Below are positions 1 through 5,835 of a stretch of DNA of 9,842 bases, one piece after another; positions within the stretch are counted from its first letter, which is position 1, and every line of letters begins with the position of its first letter. Location of the stretch: contig JAQGHZ010000563.1 in assembly GCA_028291485.1 (NCBI GenBank), forward strand, positions 1-9,842. Direction: 5' to 3'. The notes beneath the pieces are model-generated. The model searched no databases. It was not told the DNA's origin and was given only the letters and a program-made list of their open reading frames with translations. The translations under genes and the position numbers were made by a program. This stretch comes from Rubritepida sp. (lineage in GTDB: Bacteria > Pseudomonadota > Alphaproteobacteria > Acetobacterales > Acetobacteraceae).

Positions 1-197
1 ATCATCTGCAGCGTGATGAAATCCGCCGGCTGCCCGGCCAGCGAGGGGATGTCCTCCGTCTGGCTGCGGCCGTTGTCGCCCTGGCAGGCGACGCAGGTCT
101 GGGCGGCGAGATCGGCACCGCGCCGGGCATCCTGCGCCGGCGCAATTCCAGGAATCGCGGCGGCCAGGACGGCCGCCGCCAGCAGTCTCAGCCGCAT
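1..197 (-). CDS. c-type cytochrome, 3' end cut by window edge, with CVACQ in place of CXXCH
   Basis: Sixty-five N-terminal codons are visible; the rest lies left of the window. Residues 1-22 form a signal peptide (MRLR, a Leu/Ala core, then APAQ), so the protein is exported. The mature part begins DARRGADLAAQTCVACQGDN and continues with PSLAGQPADFITLQM, the layout of class I c4/c5-type cytochromes (heme site, then P.LAGQ). The heme site is odd: C35-V-A-C38-Q39, with CAG at 81-83 where the axial His codon should be. The ATG at 195-197 overlaps the dehydrogenase stop by one base (TGATG), so the two genes are surely co-transcribed and probably translationally coupled. From context I infer it accepts electrons from the PQQ dehydrogenase in the periplasm. 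If the Gln is real, heme attachment or redox potential would be abnormal. Family assignment is good; function is inferred. Confidence 0.85.
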   Translation of the reverse strand, partial: MRLRLLAAAVLAAAIPGIAPAQDARRGADLAAQTCVACQGDNGRSQTEDIPSLAGQPADFITLQM

Positions 198-1414
198 CAC
201 TGGCGATAGGTGATGCGGTAGATCGCGCCCATCTGCTCGTCCGCGACCAGCAGGGATCCATCGCGCAGCACGTGGACATCCGCCGGACGGCCGAGGAAGC
301 GCTGGTTGGCCTCGTCCAGCAAGCCCGTCATGAACGGCTCGACGCCGGTCACATTGCCCTGCGCGTCGAGCTTCGCCACCACCACGTCATAGCCGCTCAG
401 CCGCTCCCTGTTCCAGGAGCCGCGGCGGGCGATGAAGATCTGGTTGCGGTACGCCTCGGGGAACATCGTCCCGGTGTAGAAGCGCATGCCGAGCGGCGCG
501 ACGTGGCCGCCCAGCAGGGCGGAGGGCTGCGCGAATTCGCTGCAATTGCGCCCGGCATTCTCCTGCGGATCGGCCCAGTTGCCGACGCAGAACGGATAGC
601 CGTGGTCCTCGCCGGTGCGGCGGACGCGGACGAGCGTGTCGTTCGGCGTGTCGTTGCCGGCCCAATCGCGGCCGTGATTGGTGGCCCAGAGCTCACGCGT
701 CACGGGGTGATGCGCCATGCCGACGCTGTTGCGCACGCCGCGCGATTCGATCCGCCGATCGCTGCCATCAGGGTTAAACGAGACCAGCAGCGCGAAGCGG
801 TCGCGATCGATGCTGCAAATATTGCAGTTCGCTCCGACGTTCGTATAGATCCGGCCATCCGGTCCGAGCGTCGCGACCTTCCAGAAATGGTTGCCGCCAT
901 GATCCGCCTCGTTCGGAAAGCCGAAGGCCTCCGTCAGCTCCACCGGCGCAGGGACGTTGTCGAGATTGGCCTCGATGTTGTCGAAGCGCAGCACGCGGTT
1001 GAGCGCGAGGACGAAGAGGTTGTTGCCCACCATCACGATGCCGTTGGGGTTGTTCAGGCCCTGCGCGATGACGCGCGTGCGAGTCGTGCCATCGGGGTTG
1101 CGGCTGATGGCGTAGACGCGCCCGATCACGCGGCTGCCGACGAAGACGGTGCCGTTCGGGCCTTCCGCCATCGCGCGCGCACCTGGGATGCCAGAGGCGA
1201 AAACCGCGGCCGAGAAGCCCTCCGGCAAGCGAAGCGCGGCGACGGGCAGCCGGTCGGGCGGCGTCACCGTCAAGGTCGGCCCGTGCGGAGCGAGGGTGGA
1301 GCCCTCGGGGCGGCCCACGGCCCATCCCGGGACGGCGGGTGCCGGCTGTTGCGAGAAGGCCGGTCCGGCGATCAGCACCGCGGCCATGCCGAGCAGAAGG
1401 CGTCTCATGGTCAT
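197..1414 (-). CDS. Periplasmic PQQ-dependent sugar dehydrogenase (sorbosone dehydrogenase family)
   Basis: A 405-residue protein of the soluble-GDH/sorbosone dehydrogenase beta-propeller family, which oxidises sugars or aldoses with PQQ. The N-terminus is a signal peptide (MTMRRLLLGMAAVLIAGPAFS), placing it in the periplasm. Family signatures are PNGIVM, H172-GGNHFWKV with GPDGRIY, the NCNIC Cys pair, R228-N229 in GVRNSVGMAHHP, ATNHGRDWAGND, GSWNRERLSGYDVV, and the closing blade RPADVHVLRDGSLLVADE. H172 and R228/N229 probably match the catalytic His and PQQ-binding Arg-Asn of soluble glucose dehydrogenase; this alignment is by eye. I chose the ATG at 1414 because GGGAG (1422-1426) lies 7 bases upstream; the Met two codons later (1408) is too far. 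The open frame continues to 1657 but overlaps pqqE and is not signal-like. It lies 92 bases after pqqE and overlaps the cytochrome gene by one base. The real substrate (glucose, sorbosone or another aldehyde) cannot be read from the sequence. Confidence 0.92.
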   Translation of the reverse strand: MTMRRLLLGMAAVLIAGPAFSQQPAPAVPGWAVGRPEGSTLAPHGPTLTVTPPDRLPVAALRLPEGFSAAVFASGIPGARAMAEGPNGTVFVGSRVIGRVYAISRNPDGTTRTRVIAQGLNNPNGIVMVGNNLFVLALNRVLRFDNIEANLDNVPAPVELTEAFGFPNEADHGGNHFWKVATLGPDGRIYTNVGANCNICSIDRDRFALLVSFNPDGSDRRIESRGVRNSVGMAHHPVTRELWATNHGRDWAGNDTPNDTLVRVRRTGEDHGYPFCVGNWADPQENAGRNCSEFAQPSALLGGHVAPLGMRFYTGTMFPEAYRNQIFIARRGSWNRERLSGYDVVVAKLDAQGNVTGVEPFMTGLLDEANQRFLGRPADVHVLRDGSLLVADEQMGAIYRITYRQ

Positions 1415-1506
1415 GATTTCTCTCCCTGCTGCCCTTTGGGCATTGCCGGGATGGAATGACGAAACCAAACTGGTTGCAAGTCCGTATTGCGACAGCCATG
1501 CGCCTG
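1415..1506 (-). other. pqqE to dehydrogenase intergenic leader
   Basis: This 92-base gap is the only long spacer between pqqB and the cytochrome. On the minus strand it holds a short inverted repeat, AACCA-GTT-TGGTT (1463-1475), a smaller GCCC-AAA-GGGC repeat (1431-1441), and the Shine-Dalgarno of the dehydrogenase. I see neither a convincing sigma-70 promoter nor a terminator with a T-run. The dehydrogenase could therefore be read from the pqq promoter or from a weak promoter here; the sequence does not decide. Confidence 0.4.
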
Positions 1507-2583
1507 TCAGGAGAATTCGCGGTACCTGAACCGGGTCTCGCCGGCTTCGGCCACGGCAGCGGCCAGAAGCCCGTGATCCGGCGAGAGCGCGCAGGCCGGA
1601 TCGGTCTTCGCGGCGTCGCCGGTCAGCGCGAAGGCCTGGCAGCGGCAGCCGCCCCAATCGCGCTCGGCATGCTCGCAGCCCTGGCAGGGCTTGGGCATCC
1701 AGTCGGTGCCGCGAAAGGCGTTGAAGGCGTCGCTGCCGGTCCAGGCCGCTTCCAGCGAGGTGTCGCGGATGTTCGGGAAGACCATGCCGGTGATGGATTT
1801 CGCGGCGTGGCAGGGCAGAACCTCACCGGCCGGCGAGACGGCGAGGAATCGTCGCCCCCAGCCGCCCATGCAGGCCTTCGGCCGCGCCGCATGGTAATCC
1901 GGCACCACGTAATCGATGACGAGACGGCCACGATGTTTCAAACGTGCCTCGTCCACGATGCGCGTTGCGACGTCGAGCTGCGCGCGCGTCGGCAGCAGCG
2001 CGTCGCGGTTGGCCAGCGCCCAGCCGTAATACTGCACATGCGCGACCTCGAGCCGCTGCGCCCCCCAGTCCAGCGCGATGTCGATGAGCGCGGACAGGTT
2101 GTGCAGGTTCTGCCGGTGCACGACGGCATTGAGCGTGAGCGGCAGACCCGAAGCGCGGACCAGCGCGGCGGCCTCGCGCTTCTTCGCCTGGGCGCCACGC
2201 ATCCCGCCGATGCGCTCGGCCCCCGCCTCGTCGGCGTCCTGCACGGAGAGCTGCACATGGTCGAGCCCGGCCTTGACCAGCCGTGCCATCAGCGCCGCAT
2301 TGAGCAGCACGCCTGATGTGATGAGGTTGCTGTAGAGCCCGGCCTCGCGCGCCGCCGCCGTGATCTCGACGATGTCGCGCCGTGCGGTCGGCTCGCCGCC
2401 GGAGAGGTGGAGCTGGAGGCAGCCCAGCGCCGCGGCCTCGCGGAAGACGCGCGCCCATTCGGCGGTTGTCAGCTCCTCCCTGGCGCGCGTCAGCTCGGTC
2501 GGATTGGAGCAGTAGGAGCAGCGCAGCGGGCAGCGATGCGTGAGCTCCGCGAGCAGGGCCAGCGGCGGCTCGATCGCGCTCAT
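1507..2583 (-). CDS. pqqE: PQQ biosynthesis radical SAM enzyme PqqE
   Basis: A 358-residue radical SAM/SPASM enzyme. PqqE forms the carbon-carbon bond between the Glu and Tyr of PqqA, using PqqD as peptide chaperone, in the cytoplasm. The N-terminus has the 4Fe-4S site C18-PLR-C22-SY-C25 within LTHRCPLRCSYCSNP, followed by the SAM-binding LHLSGGEPTARRD (Gly62-Gly63-Glu64-Pro65). The C-terminal SPASM region carries the auxiliary cluster cysteines: ACMGGWGRRFLAVSPAGEVLPCHAA, then PCQGCEHAERDWGGCRCQAF and DPAC. Length matches the family (about 360-390). The ATG at 2583 overlaps the pqqD stop in an ATGA arrangement, which fixes the start and indicates coupling. All expected cysteines are present, so the enzyme should be active. 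Confidence 0.97.
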   Translation of the reverse strand: MSAIEPPLALLAELTHRCPLRCSYCSNPTELTRAREELTTAEWARVFREAAALGCLQLHLSGGEPTARRDIVEITAAAREAGLYSNLITSGVLLNAALMARLVKAGLDHVQLSVQDADEAGAERIGGMRGAQAKKREAAALVRASGLPLTLNAVVHRQNLHNLSALIDIALDWGAQRLEVAHVQYYGWALANRDALLPTRAQLDVATRIVDEARLKHRGRLVIDYVVPDYHAARPKACMGGWGRRFLAVSPAGEVLPCHAAKSITGMVFPNIRDTSLEAAWTGSDAFNAFRGTDWMPKPCQGCEHAERDWGGCRCQAFALTGDAAKTDPACALSPDHGLLAAAVAEAGETRFRYREFS

Positions 2584-2837
2584 TCCCGTAGCGCTCCCTT
2601 GGCGATGAGGTCGCGCAGCATTTCCCCGACGTCGGCGCCGATCTCCTCGGCGGGCGCGGCGAACTTCTCCGCGAGCAGTGTCACGATCGCGGCTTCGTCG
2701 CGCGCGCCGTCCACGAGCCGGAGCACTTCCAGCGCGGTCTCGTCGGGGATGAACATGCGTTCCGGTGCCATGACGATCCAACGCGCCCGGGCCTTGTCCT
2801 CATGCAGGCGGACACCGGGCGCGAATTTCGGGGTCAC
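2580..2837 (-). CDS. pqqD: PQQ biosynthesis peptide chaperone PqqD
   Basis: An 85-residue protein of the PqqD family (RiPP recognition element). It binds the PqqA precursor and presents it to PqqE. The signature is VTPKFAPGVRLHEDKARARW, then MAPERMFIPDETALEVLRL, and a helical C-terminus with LLAEKFAAPAEEIGADV. I chose the GTG at 2837, which overlaps the pqqC stop as GTGA. The frame stays open to an earlier start at 2921, but that would add an unlikely Arg/Ala-rich stretch inside pqqC, and PqqD proteins normally begin just before the PK...GVRL motif. The end overlaps the pqqE start by four bases. Confidence 0.95.
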   Translation of the reverse strand: MTPKFAPGVRLHEDKARARWIVMAPERMFIPDETALEVLRLVDGARDEAAIVTLLAEKFAAPAEEIGADVGEMLRDLIAKGALRE

Positions 2838-3634
2838 GGCCGGTAAGCGCCAGGCGGCGGCAGCGCCGGCTCCACATAGGCGAAATGCAGCGCGTCGAGC
2901 TGCGCCCAGAGCAGGTCGCATTTGAAGCGCAACGCGGCCAGGCAGAGCTCCTGCTTCTCGCGTGTATCGGCATGCTGCTTCACGTAGCCGAGCGCGAAAT
3001 CCACATCCTGCGGCGCCTGGGTGAGGCGCGGCGTGAAATAGGCCAGCGTCGCCTCGCTCACGAAGTCGTAGCCACCAAGCATGCCGGCGACGCGCTCCTG
3101 GATGATGTTCGGCGAGAACATCTCGGTCAGCGAGGAGGCGATGGCCTCCAGCACGCTGCGCTCGCGCACGAAATGGACGTAGGCGTCGACGGCGTAGCGC
3201 GTGCCGGGCAGCAGGCCCTCCAGCGAGACGACGTAGTCGCGATCGATGCCGAGGCTGTCGGTCAGCACCAGCCAGCGCTCGACGCCGCCGGGCTTGGAGC
3301 CGTCGCCATCATGGTCCTCGATGCGGCGGCGCCATTCGCGGCGCAGGTCGGTCGTGGGCAGGCGGGCGAGGAGCGAGGCATCCTTCGCGGGGATGCTGGC
3401 CTGAGAGTAGTAGCGGTTCAGCGCCCAGGCCTGGACCTGCGGCTTGGTCAGCTTCCCCGTGTGCAGCAGCCGGTGGAACGGGTGCAGGATATGGTAGCGC
3501 TCGGCGCCGATGGCGCGGAGCTCCGCTTCCAGCCGATCCGGAGTCAGCGGCGCCTCTTTTCCTTGGTGCGGCTTCGCCGCGGCACCTATTGCGCGGAGTT
3601 CCGCTTCCAGTTCCTCGGGGCTGACGGGCTTCAC
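2834..3634 (-). CDS. pqqC: Pyrroloquinoline-quinone synthase PqqC, with duplicated N-terminal segment
   Basis: A 266-residue all-helical oxidase of the PqqC/TENA-like fold. It catalyses the last step, ring closure and multi-electron oxidation of AHQQ to PQQ with O2, without metal. Motifs include ERYHILHPFHRLLHTGKLT, QAWALNRYYSQASIPAKDAS, RRIEDHDGDG, GGVERWL, TDSLGIDRDYV, VRERSVLEAIASSLTEMFSP and GYVKQHADTREKQE. The start is GTG at 3634, overlapping the pqqB stop as GTGA. The family usually begins directly with an SPEELEA-type helix followed by AIGAERYH. Here that helix occurs twice: residues 5-20 (SPEELEAELRAIGAAA) and 31-46 (TPDRLEAELRAIGAER), so the protein carries about 26 extra N-terminal residues. 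The rest of the enzyme is intact and should work. Confidence 0.96.
   Translation of the reverse strand: MKPVSPEELEAELRAIGAAAKPHQGKEAPLTPDRLEAELRAIGAERYHILHPFHRLLHTGKLTKPQVQAWALNRYYSQASIPAKDASLLARLPTTDLRREWRRRIEDHDGDGSKPGGVERWLVLTDSLGIDRDYVVSLEGLLPGTRYAVDAYVHFVRERSVLEAIASSLTEMFSPNIIQERVAGMLGGYDFVSEATLAYFTPRLTQAPQDVDFALGYVKQHADTREKQELCLAALRFKCDLLWAQLDALHFAYVEPALPPPGAYRP
3497..3622 (-). repeat. Diverged direct repeat inside pqqC
   Basis: Two 48-base units, 3575-3622 (first in the gene) and 3497-3544 (second), are in the same frame and offset by 78 bases. By my alignment 33 of 48 bases match; the core GCGCGGAG.TCCGCTTCCAG is nearly identical. They encode SPEELEAELRAIGAAA and TPDRLEAELRAIGAER. 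The second copy is the one that joins the conserved ERYH...HPFHRLLH block. This looks like an in-frame tandem duplication of the 5' end, since diverged. Confidence 0.85.
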
Positions 3635-4536
3635 AGGGTGATCTCCATCCCGTCCTCGGCGACGTCCCAGCCTTGCGCGGCGAGATGCGCGCGCTCGGGG
3701 CTGTCGTCCAGCAGGGCCGGGTTCGTGTTGTTGAGATGGACATAGATGCGCCGCGCGACACCCAGCCCCTCGAAAGCTTCCAGCGAGCCGCCCTCGCCCG
3801 TGATCGGCATGTGGCCCATGCGCCGCCCGGTCTTGGGGCCGGCGCCGGCCGCGATCATTTCGTCATCGGTGAAGAGCGTGCCGTCGAACATCACGCAGGC
3901 CGCGCCGCGCAGGCGATCCGACAGCGCCGCCGTCATCATCGCGCAGCCGGGGATGTAGTGCAGCGTGGCGCCGCCCGCCGAGATCGCGAGGCCGACCGCC
4001 TCGCCGTCCTCGGCCAGGCCCGGATCCTCGCCGGTCTCGGCGAAGAGCGGGAGCTTTCCCGGCACGGGATAGGCCTCGAATTGCAGGCCGGGCACGGGGG
4101 CGAAGGGGGTGTCCAGCGCCATCTCCCCGCGCGTCACGAAATCGGGATTCAGTGCCCGGAAGATGGGATTTTCGTCCAGAACCGCCAGCCCAGGCGCCGC
4201 GGCGAACAAACGAAAGGGCTGGCGCTCGCGCATCGTGAGCAGCCCGGCCAGCGTGTCGACCTCGGCCCCCGTCAGCACCACGGCGGCGATGGGCGAGTTG
4301 CGAAGGGTTCCATGGCGGGGATGAAGCGCTGGCGTGGCGGCGATCTGCTGGCGCAGGTCGGGCGAGGCGTTCACCACCACCCAACGTTCGCCATCCGCGC
4401 TGACGGCCAGCGACGCCTGGCTCCGCGGTTTGGCCGCGGGGTCGCCGGCGCGCGCGCGCCGGCAGCCGGCGCCAGCCGAGTTCCATTGCGGGTAGCCGCC
4501 ACCGGCCCCCGCGCCCAGCACGATCGCGCGCAACAT
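3631..4536 (-). CDS. pqqB: PQQ biosynthesis protein PqqB (metallo-beta-lactamase fold)
   Basis: A 301-residue protein of the metallo-beta-lactamase superfamily, proposed to hydroxylate the Glu-Tyr intermediate in PQQ formation. The N-terminus LRAIVLGAGAGGGYPQWN is diagnostic, followed by CRRARAGDP, NASPDLRQQI, the variant metal motif LTGAEVDTLAGLL (D94-T95), MRERQPFRL, MFDGTLFTDDEM, MGHMPITGEGGS and YVHLNNTNPALLD. Two deviations from better-known PqqBs are visible. The CNC..C stretch after PQWN is SAGAGC (only C25 kept), and Thr95 stands where many relatives have the His of DH. The first may simply be a lineage variant. The ATG at 4536 gives the standard family length; no clear Shine-Dalgarno precedes it because a hairpin (4545-4565) occupies that place. 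The end overlaps pqqC by four bases. Confidence 0.96.
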   Translation of the reverse strand: MLRAIVLGAGAGGGYPQWNSAGAGCRRARAGDPAAKPRSQASLAVSADGERWVVVNASPDLRQQIAATPALHPRHGTLRNSPIAAVVLTGAEVDTLAGLLTMRERQPFRLFAAAPGLAVLDENPIFRALNPDFVTRGEMALDTPFAPVPGLQFEAYPVPGKLPLFAETGEDPGLAEDGEAVGLAISAGGATLHYIPGCAMMTAALSDRLRGAACVMFDGTLFTDDEMIAAGAGPKTGRRMGHMPITGEGGSLEAFEGLGVARRIYVHLNNTNPALLDDSPERAHLAAQGWDVAEDGMEITL

Positions 4537-4544
4537 TAGGAAAG

Positions 4545-4565
4545 GCCCGGGCTTAACGCCCGGGC
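4545..4565 (-). terminator. pqqA-pqqB intergenic hairpin (attenuator or processing stem)
   Basis: On the minus strand, GCCCGGGC-GTTAA-GCCCGGGC forms a perfect 8-bp GC-only stem with a 5-base loop. It starts 6 bases after the pqqA stop and ends 8 bases before the pqqB ATG. Only a short CTTTCC follows, so it is not a full intrinsic terminator. In known pqq operons pqqA is needed in excess over the downstream genes; a leaky terminator or an mRNA-stabilising stem here would achieve that. The stem also covers the position where the pqqB ribosome site should be. The structure is seen directly; its role is inferred. Confidence 0.7.
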
Positions 4566-4571
4566 AGAACC

Positions 4572-4652
4572 TCAGCCGATCTCGGCGCAGGCGTAGCTGT
4601 TGATCTCGAGCGCCAGGGACACTTCGACGATACGGGGCTTTTTCCAGGCCAT
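4572..4652 (-). CDS. pqqA: PQQ precursor peptide PqqA
   Basis: A 26-residue peptide, too short for most gene finders. It opens MAWKKPRIVEV and contains the conserved E16-I-N-S-Y20 core, followed by ACAEIG. Glu16 and Tyr20 (the E-x3-Y pair) are the two residues crosslinked by PqqE and built into PQQ; the rest of the peptide is discarded. MxWKKP at the start and AE near the end are standard for the family. The ATG at 4652 is set by a strong GGGAGG (4661-4666) with 7-base spacing. It is the first gene of the pqq operon and divergent from asd. No pqqF or pqqG protease gene is nearby, so the crosslinked peptide must be trimmed by an enzyme encoded elsewhere. Confidence 0.97.
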   Translation of the reverse strand: MAWKKPRIVEVSLALEINSYACAEIG

Positions 4653-4660
4653 GATGATAC

Positions 4661-4666
4661 CTCCCG
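4661..4666 (-). promoter_or_regulatory. Ribosome binding site of pqqA
   Basis: Minus-strand GGGAGG, 7 bases before the pqqA ATG. It is the best Shine-Dalgarno in the pqq operon and contrasts with the weak, hairpin-blocked site of pqqB, which fits high production of the precursor peptide. Confidence 0.75.
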
Positions 4667-4694
4667 ATGGGGCCGGCGGATCGCCGACCCAATG

Positions 4695-4723
4695 AACATG
4701 GCGGCATTGCCAGGATCCATCAA
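4695..4723 (-). promoter_or_regulatory. Candidate pqqA promoter
   Basis: Minus strand: TTGATG (4718-4723) as -35, a 17-base spacer, and CATGTT (4695-4700) as -10. The -35 is good and the -10 is weak (3 of 6). Transcription would begin near 4688. The leader would then start with a small stem, CGGCG-ATC-CGCCG (4674-4686), ahead of the ribosome site. This is judged by eye only, and a promoter used by an alternative sigma factor or activator is equally possible. Confidence 0.35.
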
Positions 4724-4793
4724 GAACCATGATCGCTGGACGCGGTTAAGGATTACGCTCTAAGCCCCCCGCCTGATCTTCAGGAGAACTGCC

Positions 4794-5825
4794 ATGGCCT
4801 ATCGGGTCGCGATCGTGGGTGCCTCCGGCGCGGTGGGGCGCGAGCTGCTGAAGATCCTTGCCGAGCGGAAATTCCCCGTCTCGGAGGTGATCGCCCTCGC
4901 CTCCTTCCGTTCCGTCGGCCAGGAGGTGAGCTTCGGCGACGACACGGTCCTGAAGATGCGCAACCTCGAGACCTACGACTTCACCGGCACCGACATCGCG
5001 CTCTTCAGCCCCGGCGCCGCCGTCTCGGCCATCCACGCGCCGCGCGCCGCCGAGCAGGGCTGCGTGGTCATCGACAATACGAGCCAGTTCCGCATGGATC
5101 CCGGCGTGCCGCTGGTGGTGCCCGAGGTGAACCCGCAGGCCCTCGCCCGCTTCCGCAAGCGCAACATCATCGCCAACCCCAACTGCAGCACCATCCAGAT
5201 GGTCGTAGCGCTGAAGCCGCTGCACGACATCGCGAAGGTGAAGCGCGTCGTGGTCTCCACCTACCAATCCGTCTCGGGTGCGGGGAAGGAGGGCATGGAC
5301 GAGCTCTTCAACCAGACCAAGGGCAGCTTCGTGCACGACATGCCGACGCTGGAGCAGTTCACCAAGCCCATCGCCTTCAACGTCATCCCCCACATCGACA
5401 GCTTCATGGAGGACGGCGCCACGAAGGAGGAGTGGAAGATGTCGGTCGAGACGCGGAAGATCCTGGATCCCGACATCCAGGTCGTCGCCACCTGCGTGCG
5501 CGTGCCGGTCTTCATCGGCCATGCCGAGGCGATCCATGTCGAGTTCGAGAACCCGATCACCGTGGCGCAGGCGACCGCCGCGCTGAAGAAGGCGCCGGGC
5601 GTCTCCGTCTTCGACAAGCGCGAGGACGCCGGCTACATCACGCCCCTCGACGCGGCCGGCGACGACGAGGTCTTCGTCTCGCGCCTGCGCAAGGACCCGA
5701 CCGTGCCGCACGGGCTGGCCTTCTGGTGCGTCGCCGACAATCTGCGCAAGGGCGCGGCGCTCAACGCCGTGCAGATCGCCGAGGAGCTGCACCGCCAGGG
5801 CCTCCTGGCGAAGCAGACGGCCTGA
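4794..5825 (+). CDS. asd: Aspartate-semialdehyde dehydrogenase
   Basis: A 343-residue NADPH-dependent enzyme that reduces aspartyl phosphate to aspartate semialdehyde, the branch point to lysine/diaminopimelate, threonine and methionine; cytoplasmic. The N-terminal Rossmann motif is VGASGAVGRELL. The catalytic Cys131 lies in NPNCSTIQMV, followed by STYQSVSGAGKEGMDEL. Substrate-binding Arg and catalytic His243 lie in CVRVPVFIGHAEAIHVEFE. The C-terminus AGDDEVFVSRLRKD...GLAFWCVADNLRKGAALNAVQIAEEL is typical of this bacterial subfamily. Length is standard. The ATG at 4794 has AGGAGA (4782-4787) 6 bases upstream. It is a housekeeping gene next to, but not functionally linked with, the pqq operon. 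The deacetylase downstream follows without a gap or terminator, so the two are probably co-transcribed. Confidence 0.98.
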   Translation: MAYRVAIVGASGAVGRELLKILAERKFPVSEVIALASFRSVGQEVSFGDDTVLKMRNLETYDFTGTDIALFSPGAAVSAIHAPRAAEQGCVVIDNTSQFRMDPGVPLVVPEVNPQALARFRKRNIIANPNCSTIQMVVALKPLHDIAKVKRVVVSTYQSVSGAGKEGMDELFNQTKGSFVHDMPTLEQFTKPIAFNVIPHIDSFMEDGATKEEWKMSVETRKILDPDIQVVATCVRVPVFIGHAEAIHVEFENPITVAQATAALKKAPGVSVFDKREDAGYITPLDAAGDDEVFVSRLRKDPTVPHGLAFWCVADNLRKGAALNAVQIAEELHRQGLLAKQTA

Positions 5826-5828
5826 GGG
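5824..5828 (+). promoter_or_regulatory. Shine-Dalgarno-like site at the asd stop codon
   Basis: GAGGG overlaps the asd TGA (5823-5825). Seven bases after it, at the spacing expected for a start codon, stands ATC (5836-5838), in frame with the deacetylase. No ATG, GTG or TTG in any frame lies at the right distance. The site therefore supports a non-canonical start for the deacetylase. Confidence 0.45.
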
Positions 5829-5835
5829 CAAAGGG

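Larger units (their letters stand above)
4653..4793. other. Divergent pqqA/asd intergenic region
   Basis: These 141 bases must hold the promoters of both the pqq operon (minus) and asd (plus). Besides the pqqA candidate, the plus strand has TTGCCA at 4707-4712 (5 of 6 to a -35) but no -10 at good spacing; CATGAT at 4728-4733 is only 15 bases away. The asd Shine-Dalgarno AGGAGA lies at 4782-4787. I see no long operator-like palindrome and no riboswitch structure. Confidence 0.5.

Noticed and set aside
272..1459. Long plus-strand open frame (395 codons) opposite the dehydrogenase
   Set aside because: It is antisense to a gene with a signal peptide and clear family motifs; its product is His/Arg/Ala-rich with no domain. 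Such shadows are common in GC-rich DNA.
1431..1475. Small inverted repeats upstream of the dehydrogenase as a terminator or operator
   Set aside because: Stems are only 4-5 bp with 3-base loops and no T-run; too weak to claim function.
2580..2921. Longer 113-residue version of pqqD
   Set aside because: The extra 28 residues lie inside pqqC and are unlike the family; the GTG at 2837 with GTGA overlap gives the normal length.
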